Positions 24,590 to 34,649 of a stretch of 64,000 bases of DNA are shown here, piece by piece. The number at the start of each line of letters is the position of its first letter. The first letter of the stretch is position 1. A program made the position numbers and the translations under genes. The notes below the pieces were generated by a model. That model was given only the letters and a program-made list of their open reading frames with translations, ran no database searches and was not told where the DNA came from. This DNA comes from Pomphorhynchus laevis (taxonomy: Eukaryota; Acanthocephala; Palaeacanthocephala; Echinorhynchida; Pomphorhynchidae): the NCBI GenBank assembly GCA_012934845.2, contig WNNJ02001070.1, forward strand, positions 124,001 to 188,000, in the 5' to 3' direction.

Positions 24590-24658
24590 ATGTCGACCAA
24601 TAATGTACCCGGGAGATGTTGTGCGTGCAATGGTCCGAACATTACGTGCAATAATAAT
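24590..24658 (+). mobile_element. Fragment of a LINE ORF1 start
   Basis: A short ATG-initiated frame reads MSTNNVPGRCCACNGPNITC, whose spaced cysteines resemble the first half of the PHD-like finger of the C/E LINE family. It is cut off by the foldback element at 24,661. Confidence 0.4.
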
Positions 24659-24660
24659 TT

Positions 24661-25020
24661 ATTTTTCCTCTGGTTGTGGCACAATATTATCCTCTTAGGT
24701 ATTGTTCCTATTCTTGATACAGCAGGACGCTGCTAATCAGTATGGGTGAGTCTCATCAGCTGCTGACCCAGACCTCCACGTTTCGACCTTTATTGCCAGC
24801 CAAGTAGATGTTGGCGTTGAATCAAGATACATACGTCCTGAGTTCAAATCCGATCAGCATCAGTGTACGGAGAAAGCAGATAACAAGGGTCGAAACGTGA
24901 AATGTAGGTCTAGGTCAGCAGTTGATGAGACCCACCCAGGCTGATTAGTAGCGTCCTGCTGTATCAAGAATAGAAACGAAATACCTGTGATGATAATATT
25001 GTGCCACAACCAGAAAAATT
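24661..25020. mobile_element. Foldback element with 130-bp inverted arms
   Basis: Left arm 24,661-24,790 and right arm 24,884-25,020 are reverse complements at roughly 85 % identity (shared TGGTTGTGGCACAATATTAT, TCTTGATACAGCAGGACGCT). The 93-bp middle contains GAGTTCAAATCC, a possible tRNA B-box-like string. In the arms, read on one strand, CGAAACGT and TGATGAGAC occur about 35 bases apart. No coding capacity. It splits LINE-derived sequence. Confidence 0.85.
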
Positions 25021-25049
25021 TCAGCTCACAGATGCATTCAAGTTAAATA

Positions 25050-25350
25050 ATTTATTTATTGATTTAAGGCGGAAAATGCGTGCCAGCTACACGCTTACAA
25101 GTCTGCTACCAAACAAAAAAACAAAAAGTTAAGCATACTAATTAGTTAAATTGTTTAAATAGAATCGGATTTGGCATTTAAAGCACGGCATAAAGGTTAA
25201 GTGTCGTAAATTAATGAGCAGATGATTACACGAGAGAATAACATCCACGAGGAAGGAGCAGAAGTCAAAGGAGGTGCTGAAGTGGTCGTCTAAGAGTGAC
25301 ATTGTGTCTGAAAGTCGTGAATTAAAGTCCAGTATAGCAAGCAACAACAT
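25050..25350 (-). mobile_element. LINE D remnant
   Basis: A minus-strand tail similar to the other LINE D copies: the frame ends FKCQIRFYLNNLTN before a stop at 25,138, with a preceding SFDFCSFLVD block, and the CGTGCCAGC...ACGCTTACA 3' UTR signature at 25,078-25,100. More diverged than the 4.6-5.5 kb copies. Confidence 0.65.
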
Positions 25351-26150
25351 TTTCTATAAAGATCAATATTTCTCAAGAAATCCAGGACCGTTATTTACTC
25401 AGCACATCCGTGCACTGCCATTACATATGCCGTATCCATTAAGGATTCAACGAGTGCAGCAGCAATTCAGCAACAACCTCTGCCTAGTGTTTAAAGATGG
25501 TCCGCACAGCAATTCTATCTGGTAAAGAGCGTAAGCCTCAGTCAATTAAGCATAGTGTTGGAAACGCCTTCATCCACAATGTCACACAGGCAACCGAAAG
25601 ACCAGTGGGTATTTCATTCTACCGATGAGTGTTGCCGGATACTCCATCATTTCGATGCTGAAGTGGTCGTCTAGAAGTGACATGATGACTGAAAGTCGTG
25701 AATCGAAGTCCAGTCTATCAAGCAACACCATTTAGTATAAATGCCGTATTTTGTAAGAAATCCTGGACCGTTGTCTACTCAGCACATCCGTGCACTACTA
25801 TTATACCTGCCGCATCCATTTAGGATCCAACGAGTGCAACGACAATTCAGCAACAACCTCTGCCTAGTGTTTAAGGATGGTCCGCACAGCAATTCGATCT
25901 GGTTAAGAGCGTAAGCATCAGTCAATTAAGCAAAGTGTCGGAAACGCCTTTATTCACAATGTCACACAGGCAATCGAAACGGCCGGTGAGTACTTCATTC
26001 TACTGATGAGTGTTGCCAGGTACTCATTGGTCGTCTATAAGTGACATGGTGACTGAAAGTCGTGAATCAAAGTTCAGTCTATCAAACAACACTATTTTCT
26101 ATGAATGGTGTATCTGGTAAGAAATCCTGGACGGTTGTTTACTAAGCATA
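25277..26150. repeat. Tandem satellite, about 365-381 bp unit, two and a third copies
   Basis: TGGTCGTCTA...AGTGACAT starts units at 25,283, 25,664 and 26,028. Shared landmarks include GGTCCGCACAGCAATTC and GTTGCCGGATACTC. The first full copy is 381 bp and the second 364 bp; the third is truncated near 26,150. No protein-coding pattern is conserved between copies. Confidence 0.85.
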
Positions 26151-26760
26151 CCCGTGTTCTTATTATATATAAGAACAATTTTAAGAATTGCTTGTTATCA
26201 ATTAGCCAATCTAATATTGCATATGGGTTTATTTAATTTTATTGTGCTTAGATACAACATGATAATATACAATCAAATGTTCAATGACTTTTTGTGTATG
26301 CATTCAGGTATAAATTGCACTAAAAAATCTTTTTTTGCCAGTTACGAAGTAATGCGAATGTAATATGTAGTGTCTGACAAACGATGCATTAGGTAAGGAC
26401 GTCCATACATTAATGATAAAAATGCGATATCAAACTTGAATGCAATAGTTGCAATTTTAGAGGAACGCGAATATATCCATATCTGTCAGGGGTATTCGTT
26501 AAATAAACAAAAATTGATAACTACTTCTAATTAATATTTGTAGTTTATTAATAGAAACCGAAACTTGTTTTCACAAAAAATAAATCAGGGTAAGAACCTA
26601 GAATGCTAAATGTTATCATCATCATGAATTTATAGCAAAATATGTTCTAGAGCGTGTAGACTTTAATTTGTGATTGCTAAGCGAACAAAACAACAAGTGA
26701 ACAACTTATAAATGTCATAAAATTAATAACTACATTTAGTTTCAATACGTGATTATAAGT
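26151..26760. other. AT-rich stretch, no gene seen
   Basis: No supported feature. A 69-codon open frame at 26,154-26,363 is hydrophobic and AT-driven and is not called. Confidence 0.4.
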
Positions 26761-26766
26761 ATAAAC

Positions 26767-26940
26767 TTTCTGGAAGAGACAAGTAAGTCAAACATTCTGG
26801 AACAGATGAGCAAATCAAATATTATGCAAGAAATAAGCAAATCAAATATTATGGAACAGATTTGCAAATCAAACAATTTGGAATATATAAGCAAATCAAA
26901 CATTCTGGAACATATAAGCAAATCGAACTCGAACTTTGCG
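26767..26940 (+). repeat. 27-bp minisatellite (codes a 9-residue repeat in one frame)
   Basis: A 27-bp unit (AAATCAAATATTATGGAACA plus seven bases) repeats about 5.5 times from 26,785. In the plus frame each unit reads KSNI-x-E-x-x-S. The frame 26,749-26,976 is open, but outside the repeat it is too short to judge, so I call a minisatellite rather than a gene. Confidence 0.75.
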
Positions 26941-26976
26941 CAGAAAAATAAGGTTACAACAAACGATAAAACTTAA

Positions 26977-27381
26977 AATCAATGACAATCTTGTTCAAAA
27001 TTGTCGTTGATTTAGTACGTATAAAAAGCTATCCTTTTTATCAATAATTGATTGCTACAGATGCTGATCTTGACCTAGATGGTTCAAAGCGAATTCGGTC
27101 TATCAGTGCACATTGAAGTGTCTGCGAAAATATAAGAATAAAAGCATCTTAGGTTTATTATTAATAGGCTGGTTTTCGACTGCTACATTAGAGGAGGTAT
27201 GCTAATAATGTTGGTTGATTAGTAGTAATTACGCAGACATCGTACCAATGTTAGCTGAAAATATTACAATTATAGAATTATTTTGCTTTTTTACATGTTT
27301 ACCAAAACAGCAGCAAGTTTCAATTAGTTAAAAACGTTATTTACTACATATTTTCACGAAAGAAGATTAAACAACAGAATT
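26977..27381. other. MTIF2: 3' flank of MTIF2
   Basis: AT-rich sequence downstream (on the minus strand) of the MTIF2 stop codon. It would hold the 3' UTR and polyadenylation site; several AATAAA-like strings are possible but none can be singled out. Confidence 0.4.
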
Positions 27382-27554
27382 TTAAAAGTTGTGAATCCAG
27401 ATGATTTTATCCTGTTTGGCCACCAGCTTGAAGCAAGTAAGAATATCACCAGGCTCTAAATCAACAGTGTCGTCTCTTAACGAAATTCCACATTCCATGC
27501 CATTTTCGATAATAGACACATCGTCCTTGTGATGCTTCATCGAACTCGCTGTAC
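27382..27554 (-). CDS. MTIF2: MTIF2 last coding exon (C-terminal domain end)
   Basis: Mitochondrial translation initiation factor IF-2, a GTPase that brings formyl-Met initiator tRNA to the small mitoribosomal subunit and promotes subunit joining in the matrix. This exon encodes the end of the fMet-tRNA-binding C-terminal domain: SMKHHKDDVSIIENGMECG is the strongly conserved block of the family, followed by DLEPGDILTCF and a terminal IIW--NF just before the stop, as in animal MTIF2. The acceptor is TATATATTCAG. It joins the previous exon in phase (one base over), giving an HTSTASSMKHH junction of the same length as in vertebrate MTIF2. The preceding intron is 4.9 kb and holds PLE, foldback and LINE copies. 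Confidence 0.93.
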
Positions 27555-27925
27555 CTGAATATATAAATATAAATATATAGATATAACCACTTTCCATTGC
27601 CCAAAAATTAATGTAATTTGTTTCTTAAATATTTCTTAAATATTATTTCTTAAATATTTCTTGAAATATTTCTTAATATTTAGAAATATTTATATACTGA
27701 GTTATTTACGACTTTTGTTAATCAATTAAGTATCTACTACACAAGTCAAAGCACTAATATAATATATACATTTTTTAATAATAAATAGAGAACCAACACA
27801 GCTTCCGACTTCAGATTGCCTTCGTCAGTTTCTACATGAAAAACAAAGAACATGTGCATTACAACAAAAGAAAGTAATCTGAGTATGAACATAATTCTAT
27901 TTAATCGATGATCACGGAAGACGGC
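27555..27925. other. Intron sequence of MTIF2, no repeat assigned
   Basis: AT-rich start of the 4.9-kb last intron, with a local repeat of TATTTCTTAAATATTTCTT at 27,620-27,690. Nothing else is visible. Confidence 0.4.
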
Positions 27926-27929
27926 ACTG

Positions 27930-28560
27930 ATTATTGGTATTTAACTGAAGTCTGTCATCAGCTGTGCAATCCAGTGTTGTGCTCTCGTTTCTTCCTTTGT
28001 TTCTCACTTAAAAAGTTACTTTCAATGATCCTGATTTTCATGGTGTGTAATGGATTTTCTATACAATGAGTTGCTGCTCCATCACAGCCGGTTTTTCTAG
28101 TTTTAATATCAGCTCGTATCTCGTTCATCCGAATATTTAATTGGCTGCTAGTTTTGCCTCAGTGCTAATATGCTGAGTTTCTTGTTTTGCATGTTTCTTT
28201 ACAAAGTGTTGTACATTTTAATTATGTAATAGTACTGTCAAATTTGCTGCTTTCGAGATAAAATGTCGTGACAACACCAACACCTTTTTTTGTCGTTGCA
28301 GCGAAATGTTCCTACTTCACTCACTGGGACATAATCTTTTAAGGATAAGATTTGTCTTAATTTTTGGTTTCTTTTATATACAATTTGTATATTACCATTA
28401 CACCCAGTATGAAGTAATGATCTTTTTAAACTTTTATTAAGATCAGCCTGCAATCCATGCAGGGCAAGGTGAAAATCGACTATCATTCGTTGTGTGAATG
28501 TCACTTCTTTTTTGTTTCGACAATGTGCGATACAATACTTAATTCCTTGCAATTGTTGCC
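27930..28560 (-). mobile_element. PLE family 3 fragment with GIY-YIG part, in MTIF2 intron
   Basis: The minus frame at 28,238-28,552 ends in RCWCCHDI after IQIVYKRNQKLRQIL, the linker between RT and endonuclease in Penelope-like elements. Downstream (28,040-28,200) SSQLNIRMNEIRADI and GCDGAATHCIE match the latter half of their GIY-YIG endonuclease domain. The RT is absent and the pieces are out of frame. Confidence 0.7.
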
Positions 28561-29206
28561 CCCTCCACTAACTGTATATCTATATTTACGCGTCGATATC
28601 CACAACTTATAACCTGATTCGTAAAATTCACTGCTATTTTCGTATATATTCCTCTGGTGTTGAGCAAATATTTTTGTATCAGGTTAGTTTATTTCGTATC
28701 ATTAGTCTCTTTACCTTGCAGGGATGTGCACTACGAGCATGTATGAGCGGTATACGGCCTTGATATTTTCGCTAAACGGTCATTTGCCATTGCTTGTTCA
28801 AGTCTTAATCAATACTTACATCAATAAAAGTGAGATTGTTGTTGCATCACTTGTTCTAACATACTTTAATTCAGATCGGTGTCGTTGATCTCGACAAAGA
28901 CGTTATCGATTGTGGAACAATTATCACGAGATTGAACATAATGGTAGATAATTTTAATGTTTTCAAAAATTGCTTGTCACGAAAATTAGCTAATAACTAA
29001 ATAATCTGCATGTATTCAAAAATTATGTGCAGAGTAGACCAAATTCACCAAATTCAATTTTATCATTTAAAGATGATTTGAGAATTAACTTTACTTAATA
29101 GCCTCATTCTATTATGAATGTATATACAGACTTGTATCTGTCGCATGCAGTTACTTTGTAATCCGTTATACTATATTAGCGAACACAGATAGAAAAAATC
29201 CATTAG
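28561..29206. other. Intron sequence, no feature assigned
   Basis: Part of the last MTIF2 intron. It may include eroded PLE sequence near its left edge; nothing definite. Confidence 0.35.
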
Positions 29207-29791
29207 GTTTTCCAAGCTTTTAAACGTCTCTGCATTTTTTATATTTATCATGCGAACGACGTCATCCATCTTAATAATGGAGAAGGAACTTGAGCAGCTT
29301 GAACAAACTTGTGAATGTATGTACGTTCAGTATATAACGATCACAGTCTAACTACGTGGACTCAGTTAGCTGATTTAATTGTCATCTGGTCTTATTTCCT
29401 TAATTTAAATATTATGTGTTCAATCGTAGTTTAGAATTTTTAATAATCTTGAAATCTTCATTGAACCAGAACGCTATACTAAATTCCTTAATTTTTGTTT
29501 ATAAACGTTTTTGATCACCGTTTGATTTGTTCAAACAAGCGGTCAATTTTATTTCGTGTATACTTATCAAATAATAATCGAATATACAAAAAGGTTTAGG
29601 GTTAAACTATCTGGTTTGGTTTAGGACATGTCAAGACTTTAAATCTTACCGTGATCGTCATATACTAAACGTACATACATTCACAAGTTTGTTCAAACTG
29701 CTCAAGTTCCTTCTCCACTATTAAGATGAATGACGTCGTTCGCATGACAAAAATATAAAAAATGCAGAGACGTTTAAAAGCTTGGAAAAAC
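29207..29791. mobile_element. Foldback element with about 140-bp inverted arms, in MTIF2 intron
   Basis: GTTTTCCAAGCTTTTAAACG begins the left arm (29,207) and its complement ends the right arm near 29,791. Shared inner blocks include GCGAACGACGTCAT, GAGAAGGAACTTGAGCAG and TTTGTGAATGTATGTACGTT-like sequence (arms about 29,207-29,345 and 29,655-29,791). The middle of about 310 bp is AT-rich and non-coding. Arms are roughly 90 % identical. No family assigned. Confidence 0.85.
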
Positions 29792-30149
29792 TTGTGGGTT
29801 CAACTATTTGTAACCTCCTCAACTCGTTTTTTACATAGCTACATCGAAATCCTTGCTTGACAAGACATCAAACAAGCGATCTTCTCTCTTAAACAAGCAC
29901 CCACCAATCATAAAGTTACAAACGAAAGAAAACAGATGGGTGAACAAGGATGTTAAAGACGCATCCAATATTACTTTCAGCGAGAAAATGATGAGAACCC
30001 TCCACTTCTATCTACCCGAAACACTGCTGGTGGGGTAAATGGGCTGGCTATTGGCTCCGATAGTGGGAAGGGTATACTTCTCACAGCTAGGCACGGCTAG
30101 TCGGTCTCTCTAGCAATGAGAAGTAGTAAATATCCCGTAAGCCAAACAA
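29792..30149. other. Intron sequence, no clear feature
   Basis: Between the foldback element and LINE A copy 2. The end may already be eroded LINE A 5' sequence. Confidence 0.3.
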
Positions 30150-32260
30150 TGGGAAGTAGTCAAGATTCTTTTCAATGAACATCCTTTATTAGAATTCAAG
30201 AGGTGTTTCTGCTCTTTGCCTTTATCTGGTCGAGATGCGAATGTAATTCGATCACCTTAGGATATTACTCGATTTATACCAATGTACATAACCGCATATT
30301 ATATTGTGTACATAGTTCATCCATACTTCTCTTCAATTCCCAAGGAGAAGAGAAGACACTTAATAGCATCCATCGTACTTAACTATTCTCGTCCAGGCCT
30401 GCCCTGTTTAACGATAACACTATGTAAAGAAGGGAAATGTATCAGCATAGCCAACATAAATATTTGACCAGTGAAGATTCACAAAAATTGCGATCATTTT
30501 GATCGCCTATCAGGCAGCGGTTTTGACATGTTACTTGATTACTTCAACAACAGAACTGGTCGTTAGATTAAAGCTGCGCTCTGCAGAGCCGGGAACAAAT
30601 ACCTAATACATACACCACTTCCCCGATCTTTCATTGAGCATCGATAAATTCACTTCACAACAGTCTACTGATAAATGAGAAATGACTGATTAAGCCCTTT
30701 TGTAGTAAGCCGCCGTGCCAAGAATTGTCCATCTCGTACGACCTATTTCGTTGGGGTTAAAAAAAGATACATTGCTAAAGAGGAGGTTTCACTTTAATTC
30801 AAGCAGTGTGGCCCTATTTCAAGTAGCTATCAAGCTCTTTTCTGTTATAGAAGAGTTATACCTATATTCGCAAGCTACCTAGATCCTTTCGACTACCTAT
30901 AAAGGTCGCATTTTCAATTTCACTCCACAAAATTCCAGGTCCTATCAACATGCCACACGTTCCCAATCTGTTTCCATCAGGCAGTCTCTATCAAAATAAT
31001 ATTAAACCTCTACATATGGACTCTAATTGAGTATGAACAGGACGAACATTGCTCGCCTTAATCCCTCTAAGTCTCCATTCTGCAAAACATACAAGAAAGA
31101 TAAATTTGTTTGCTAGAAGGAGAAACATCGGGTTGAATTTGGAACTTAGGCCTTAATAAAGTTTTGAAGGAGTAGATTTCCCTTCACGATTATGGAGCCA
31201 TTCTCTCACTACAACCAATCCCTTCATGGAATAACTTAAGGAGTAGAGATTTATCTGTCATATATATCCTAAACTCATGGGGACCATTAACGGGAACCTC
31301 CAAAACTCATGCGCCGTTTTCCACTCATGCCTGTCAGCGTTTGGCAGACAATCAGCGAAAGAAGATCGCCGTCACGTTGATTTTATCCCTCCCCTTCTGA
31401 CATTGCCGGTATATACATTAGTGTTCACATTTTGTTACCACAAAAGAATACGTTTACTTATCCTAAAGACCTACAGCCCATTTCGATTCAAAATTCCTTC
31501 ATCTCCATTTACGAAAAAGCGCTTGCGCGTAAAATCCGAGATCATTTAGTCAGACAAAATTTAATCCTACCAAGCTTTTATGGGTTTGTTAAAGATCACC
31601 ACGTCCGTTCAGCAGTAAGTGAGGTACGTCAGTTTACGCTGATGATACCACATCCCTGTTCTCTGACACTGGTCAAAGGTGTAGTCTCTAAAATCAGCCA
31701 ATTATTAATAAGATTAAAAGACCAGATAATATTCAAATCTTCTCAATCTTTTCAAGGCGCAGGTGGTAATCTTTCATTGGAGTTTTTGCAATAAAGAAAA
31801 AATTACAGCGATTAGCACTCTCAGCTCTCTTCTCCATTCTATACAATCAAACACTTTCAGTCTTCGCACATTGAGTAAGATACCTGAGGTTCACCATCAT
31901 GGTTAGATGGACAGCCAGAGCAGACTTGAATCGTTTCAAGTGTATCCTGCAGAGAGCTAGACAGGCCTTGAAACGGGCCCAACATCTGTCATTAAGAGGG
32001 AATAATCAGGTGCGCCTTTGAAGTACTTTGGAAATCTCAGGATTAGTCCTATTTTCAAAAGGATGTTCTCCAGAACAAAGAATAAAATTTCTGAAGCTCC
32101 CTATGTCGAGAGTACCGACTATCATGTGTTGTAATTAAGCCTTCATATGTGTGACAGCCTCTGAATGGCTCAATCGTAAAATGACGAATTGGTGTAAGCT
32201 GGTGGGAACTGATCCCGGAACGACTGCATGAAGAAGGCAGTCAAAGAAGCTAAAAAATGA
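30150..32260 (+). mobile_element. LINE A copy 2, decayed, antisense in MTIF2 intron
   Basis: Aligns by eye along LINE A copy 3 from the endonuclease start (AGAGGTGTTTCTGCTCTT at about 30,199) to the C-terminus near 32,260. Recognisable parts: the NKCDHFDRLSG region replacing the endonuclease motif, PISIQNSFISIYEKALARKI at about 31,480-31,540 (RT), 'FKRCSPEQR'-like sequence near 32,060. It has a large internal deletion in the RT palm (sequence jumps near 31,625 to the motif C region) and many breaks. Orientation is opposite to MTIF2. Confidence 0.85.
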
Positions 32261-32431
32261 CAATGTTCTGGACTTTTTTCTTTGTTTCTGTTCTAATTGT
32301 TTATTTTCTTCTCAAGTGATTGTTTAGTTATTAAGAAAATCTATAATTATTAACTTGCAAATTATAGAACATATCATACACTATTAAAGCACACATTGAG
32401 CAAGCAAAGTCAGTTTTCAGATAGCACCTAC

Positions 32432-32575
32432 TAGTATGAATTGTTGTTTCATTCCGAATGACATGGAAAAGATCGCTACGCTTTAGTTGACCTTCGTTAC
32501 ACAAACATCCTGCCACGGTGAACGTTTTGTTTTTCTTATCTTTCAGTTTGAAAACCTGTTTGACCAGTGCTTTAC
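32432..32575 (-). CDS. MTIF2: MTIF2 exon, C-terminal domain
   Basis: Encodes GKALVKQVFKLKDKKNKTF, then VAGCLCNEGQLKRSDLF and VIRNETTIHT, corresponding to the start of the C-terminal beta-barrel of IF-2, which in vertebrates reads A-I-F-V-G-K-V-A-G-C-V-G-L. The 144-bp exon uses the acceptor CGCATAG and donor GTAGGT. The donor was chosen because it gives the conserved spacing before KHHKDD; a second GT four bases downstream would break the frame. Confidence 0.92.
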
Positions 32576-32599
32576 CTATGCGATATAATATTAACATGA

Positions 32600-34600
32600 T
32601 AGTCGAGAATTAAGGCAATAATAAATAACAACGAAATTACCAAATTAAATAGATTTGGCTCATTGGCTTATAGTTAACTGTTCAATGTTTGATGCTATAA
32701 CTTAATTATTGTGCCATTTCGAAAAGTTATCTTTTTACTAGTTTAAAACATTCTAAGTTGAAAACATCGAAACTATAAAGCAGGTATTTCAATTCATTAA
32801 TTATAAAATATTGTTTTAGAAACATTTCTGAAACGGCACAATAAATTGTAAACCAATTTTTTATTTTCTAAAAAAAAATCCCATTTTAGAAATCATCCAT
32901 AATTAGAATCATCAATATTTAGTGGTTATAACCGCAAAAAGTTAAAATAAAAAATACAAAATAAATAATATATTAATTAACTAATTATACTATATTAATT
33001 ATAATAAAAATTAATTATTTATATTTATGTTTTATAATATAAAAATATATTTAAATTTTTTTATTAATTAGAAAATTAATTTTCAAATTACAGGATTATT
33101 TATTTTAATTGTTTCCTACGTTTAAAAAATATTCCTCGAAAGGTTTTTACCGATTTTTGCATAACAAGCAAAAAGCTGGAGCTAGTTTTATATGCTATAT
33201 TTTATAATACATTTTTATGTGGACTAATTTAATACTGGTCGTCGAGTGCGTCGTATGGTACTGTAGATGTATCCCAATTATTAGACACACCTAATCGCTA
33301 TAATACTATGTCAATCACTGTACGACTTGGTAGTGCATTCCAGTCCAAACCTCTTACGGCATGATATTGAGAAGTATATTTAACTTTTACACTCGTTACA
33401 GCTTAAAACAGAAATGATTTATATAACAAATATTCATCAAACATAAAAGAAGTAAGCACATCTTTAATTCCAAAAAACAAATTAAATCACAAATTAACAA
33501 AACGTAGTATACAAAAAATTTGGGTACATTAAAACGTGAATTCGCTTCAAGTTTTAAAGCGAGTGTATAAACATTAGATGGTAATTCTTGCATGTGATTT
33601 TTAATATGGAGTTATCCTACTTAGCCGATGATTCAACAGAAACGACAATTATAAGCCCTTTCATCATATTTTTAGTTTATTCGTAAAATATACCCTTCAC
33701 TAGTACATGCAGTGAGAAACTTCTAGATCCCTAAATGCAAACTTATTAATATATCACATTTACTAGAAAAAAATTCACAATTATGCATATAGTAGCATTT
33801 CTGTGTTGTATCATTAACATTTGAGCTATTGAGTCTCTGCACTTAACAGTGCAAAATATCTCCTTCGACGAGTCAAAAATATGATCCGTTGTAGCATCTG
33901 CTAACAATGATGATTTTTACTATTTTAATGCATTATTTCGTCTTTTAATTTTTAATGCGTAATAGAATAATTTATTCATTACTAATTTGGCTGAATATAA
34001 TGCGTTCCCTATGTCAAAAAATATAATTTTATAAAGTGGAAACAATACTTTAGAGCATTTTTCCTATTTAAATATTATTACTTGTCTGTAGAAACAAGTT
34101 TAATCCAGCAACTTTTATATAATAAGAGAGAAAATTTATCTCTATTATATTAATTACCAAGTTAAGTAAAAAATACCAGTAATAAGCAAAACAGTATTTA
34201 TAACTTTAATAAGCAATATTTTACTTTAATTTTTACAATTAAAGTAAATATATTTGTAATAAGCAATATCACGATATTTTATTCAAAAATATGATAATTT
34301 TAAATTAGAAAATACATTTATACGAAAAGATTAGTGCATACCAAACAATATTAAATATAATACAAGTAAACATGTTTTACGTACTAGTAGAATGCATGAT
34401 ATTACTAATCGTTAAGGTTATTTTGACAATGTAATAGAAACATATAAAGCATGGAAGCTTGTATAATTCAATAATTAAACAAACAAAATATAGTTTATAT
34501 ATAGTAAGTATATTATAAAAAAAGAAATTCAAACTGCTAAGCGGAAGAGTTTTACAAATAGATAGTAATCATACGCAATGTGTGAATAGGCATATGCTCA
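32600..34600. other. AT-rich intron sequence
   Basis: Part of the 5.5-kb MTIF2 intron. No coding or repeat family recognised; extremely AT-rich around 32,940-33,070. Confidence 0.5.
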
Positions 34601-34649
34601 AGACACTTATATTACTTCAGATATATATCGCAATAATAATAATTGAAAA

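Noticed and set aside
24791-24883. tRNA gene or tRNA-derived SINE head in the foldback centre
   Set aside because: A B-box-like string is present, but no cloverleaf or convincing A box can be drawn.
25610-25700. Hammerhead ribozyme in the satellite (CTGATGAGTGTTGCC)
   Set aside because: No GAAA segment at the right position and no closing helices, although GAGT...ACTC can pair.
29640-29665. DDHGK on the minus strand as the IF-2 P-loop
   Set aside because: The sequence is within the arm of a foldback element and its context has no G-domain similarity.
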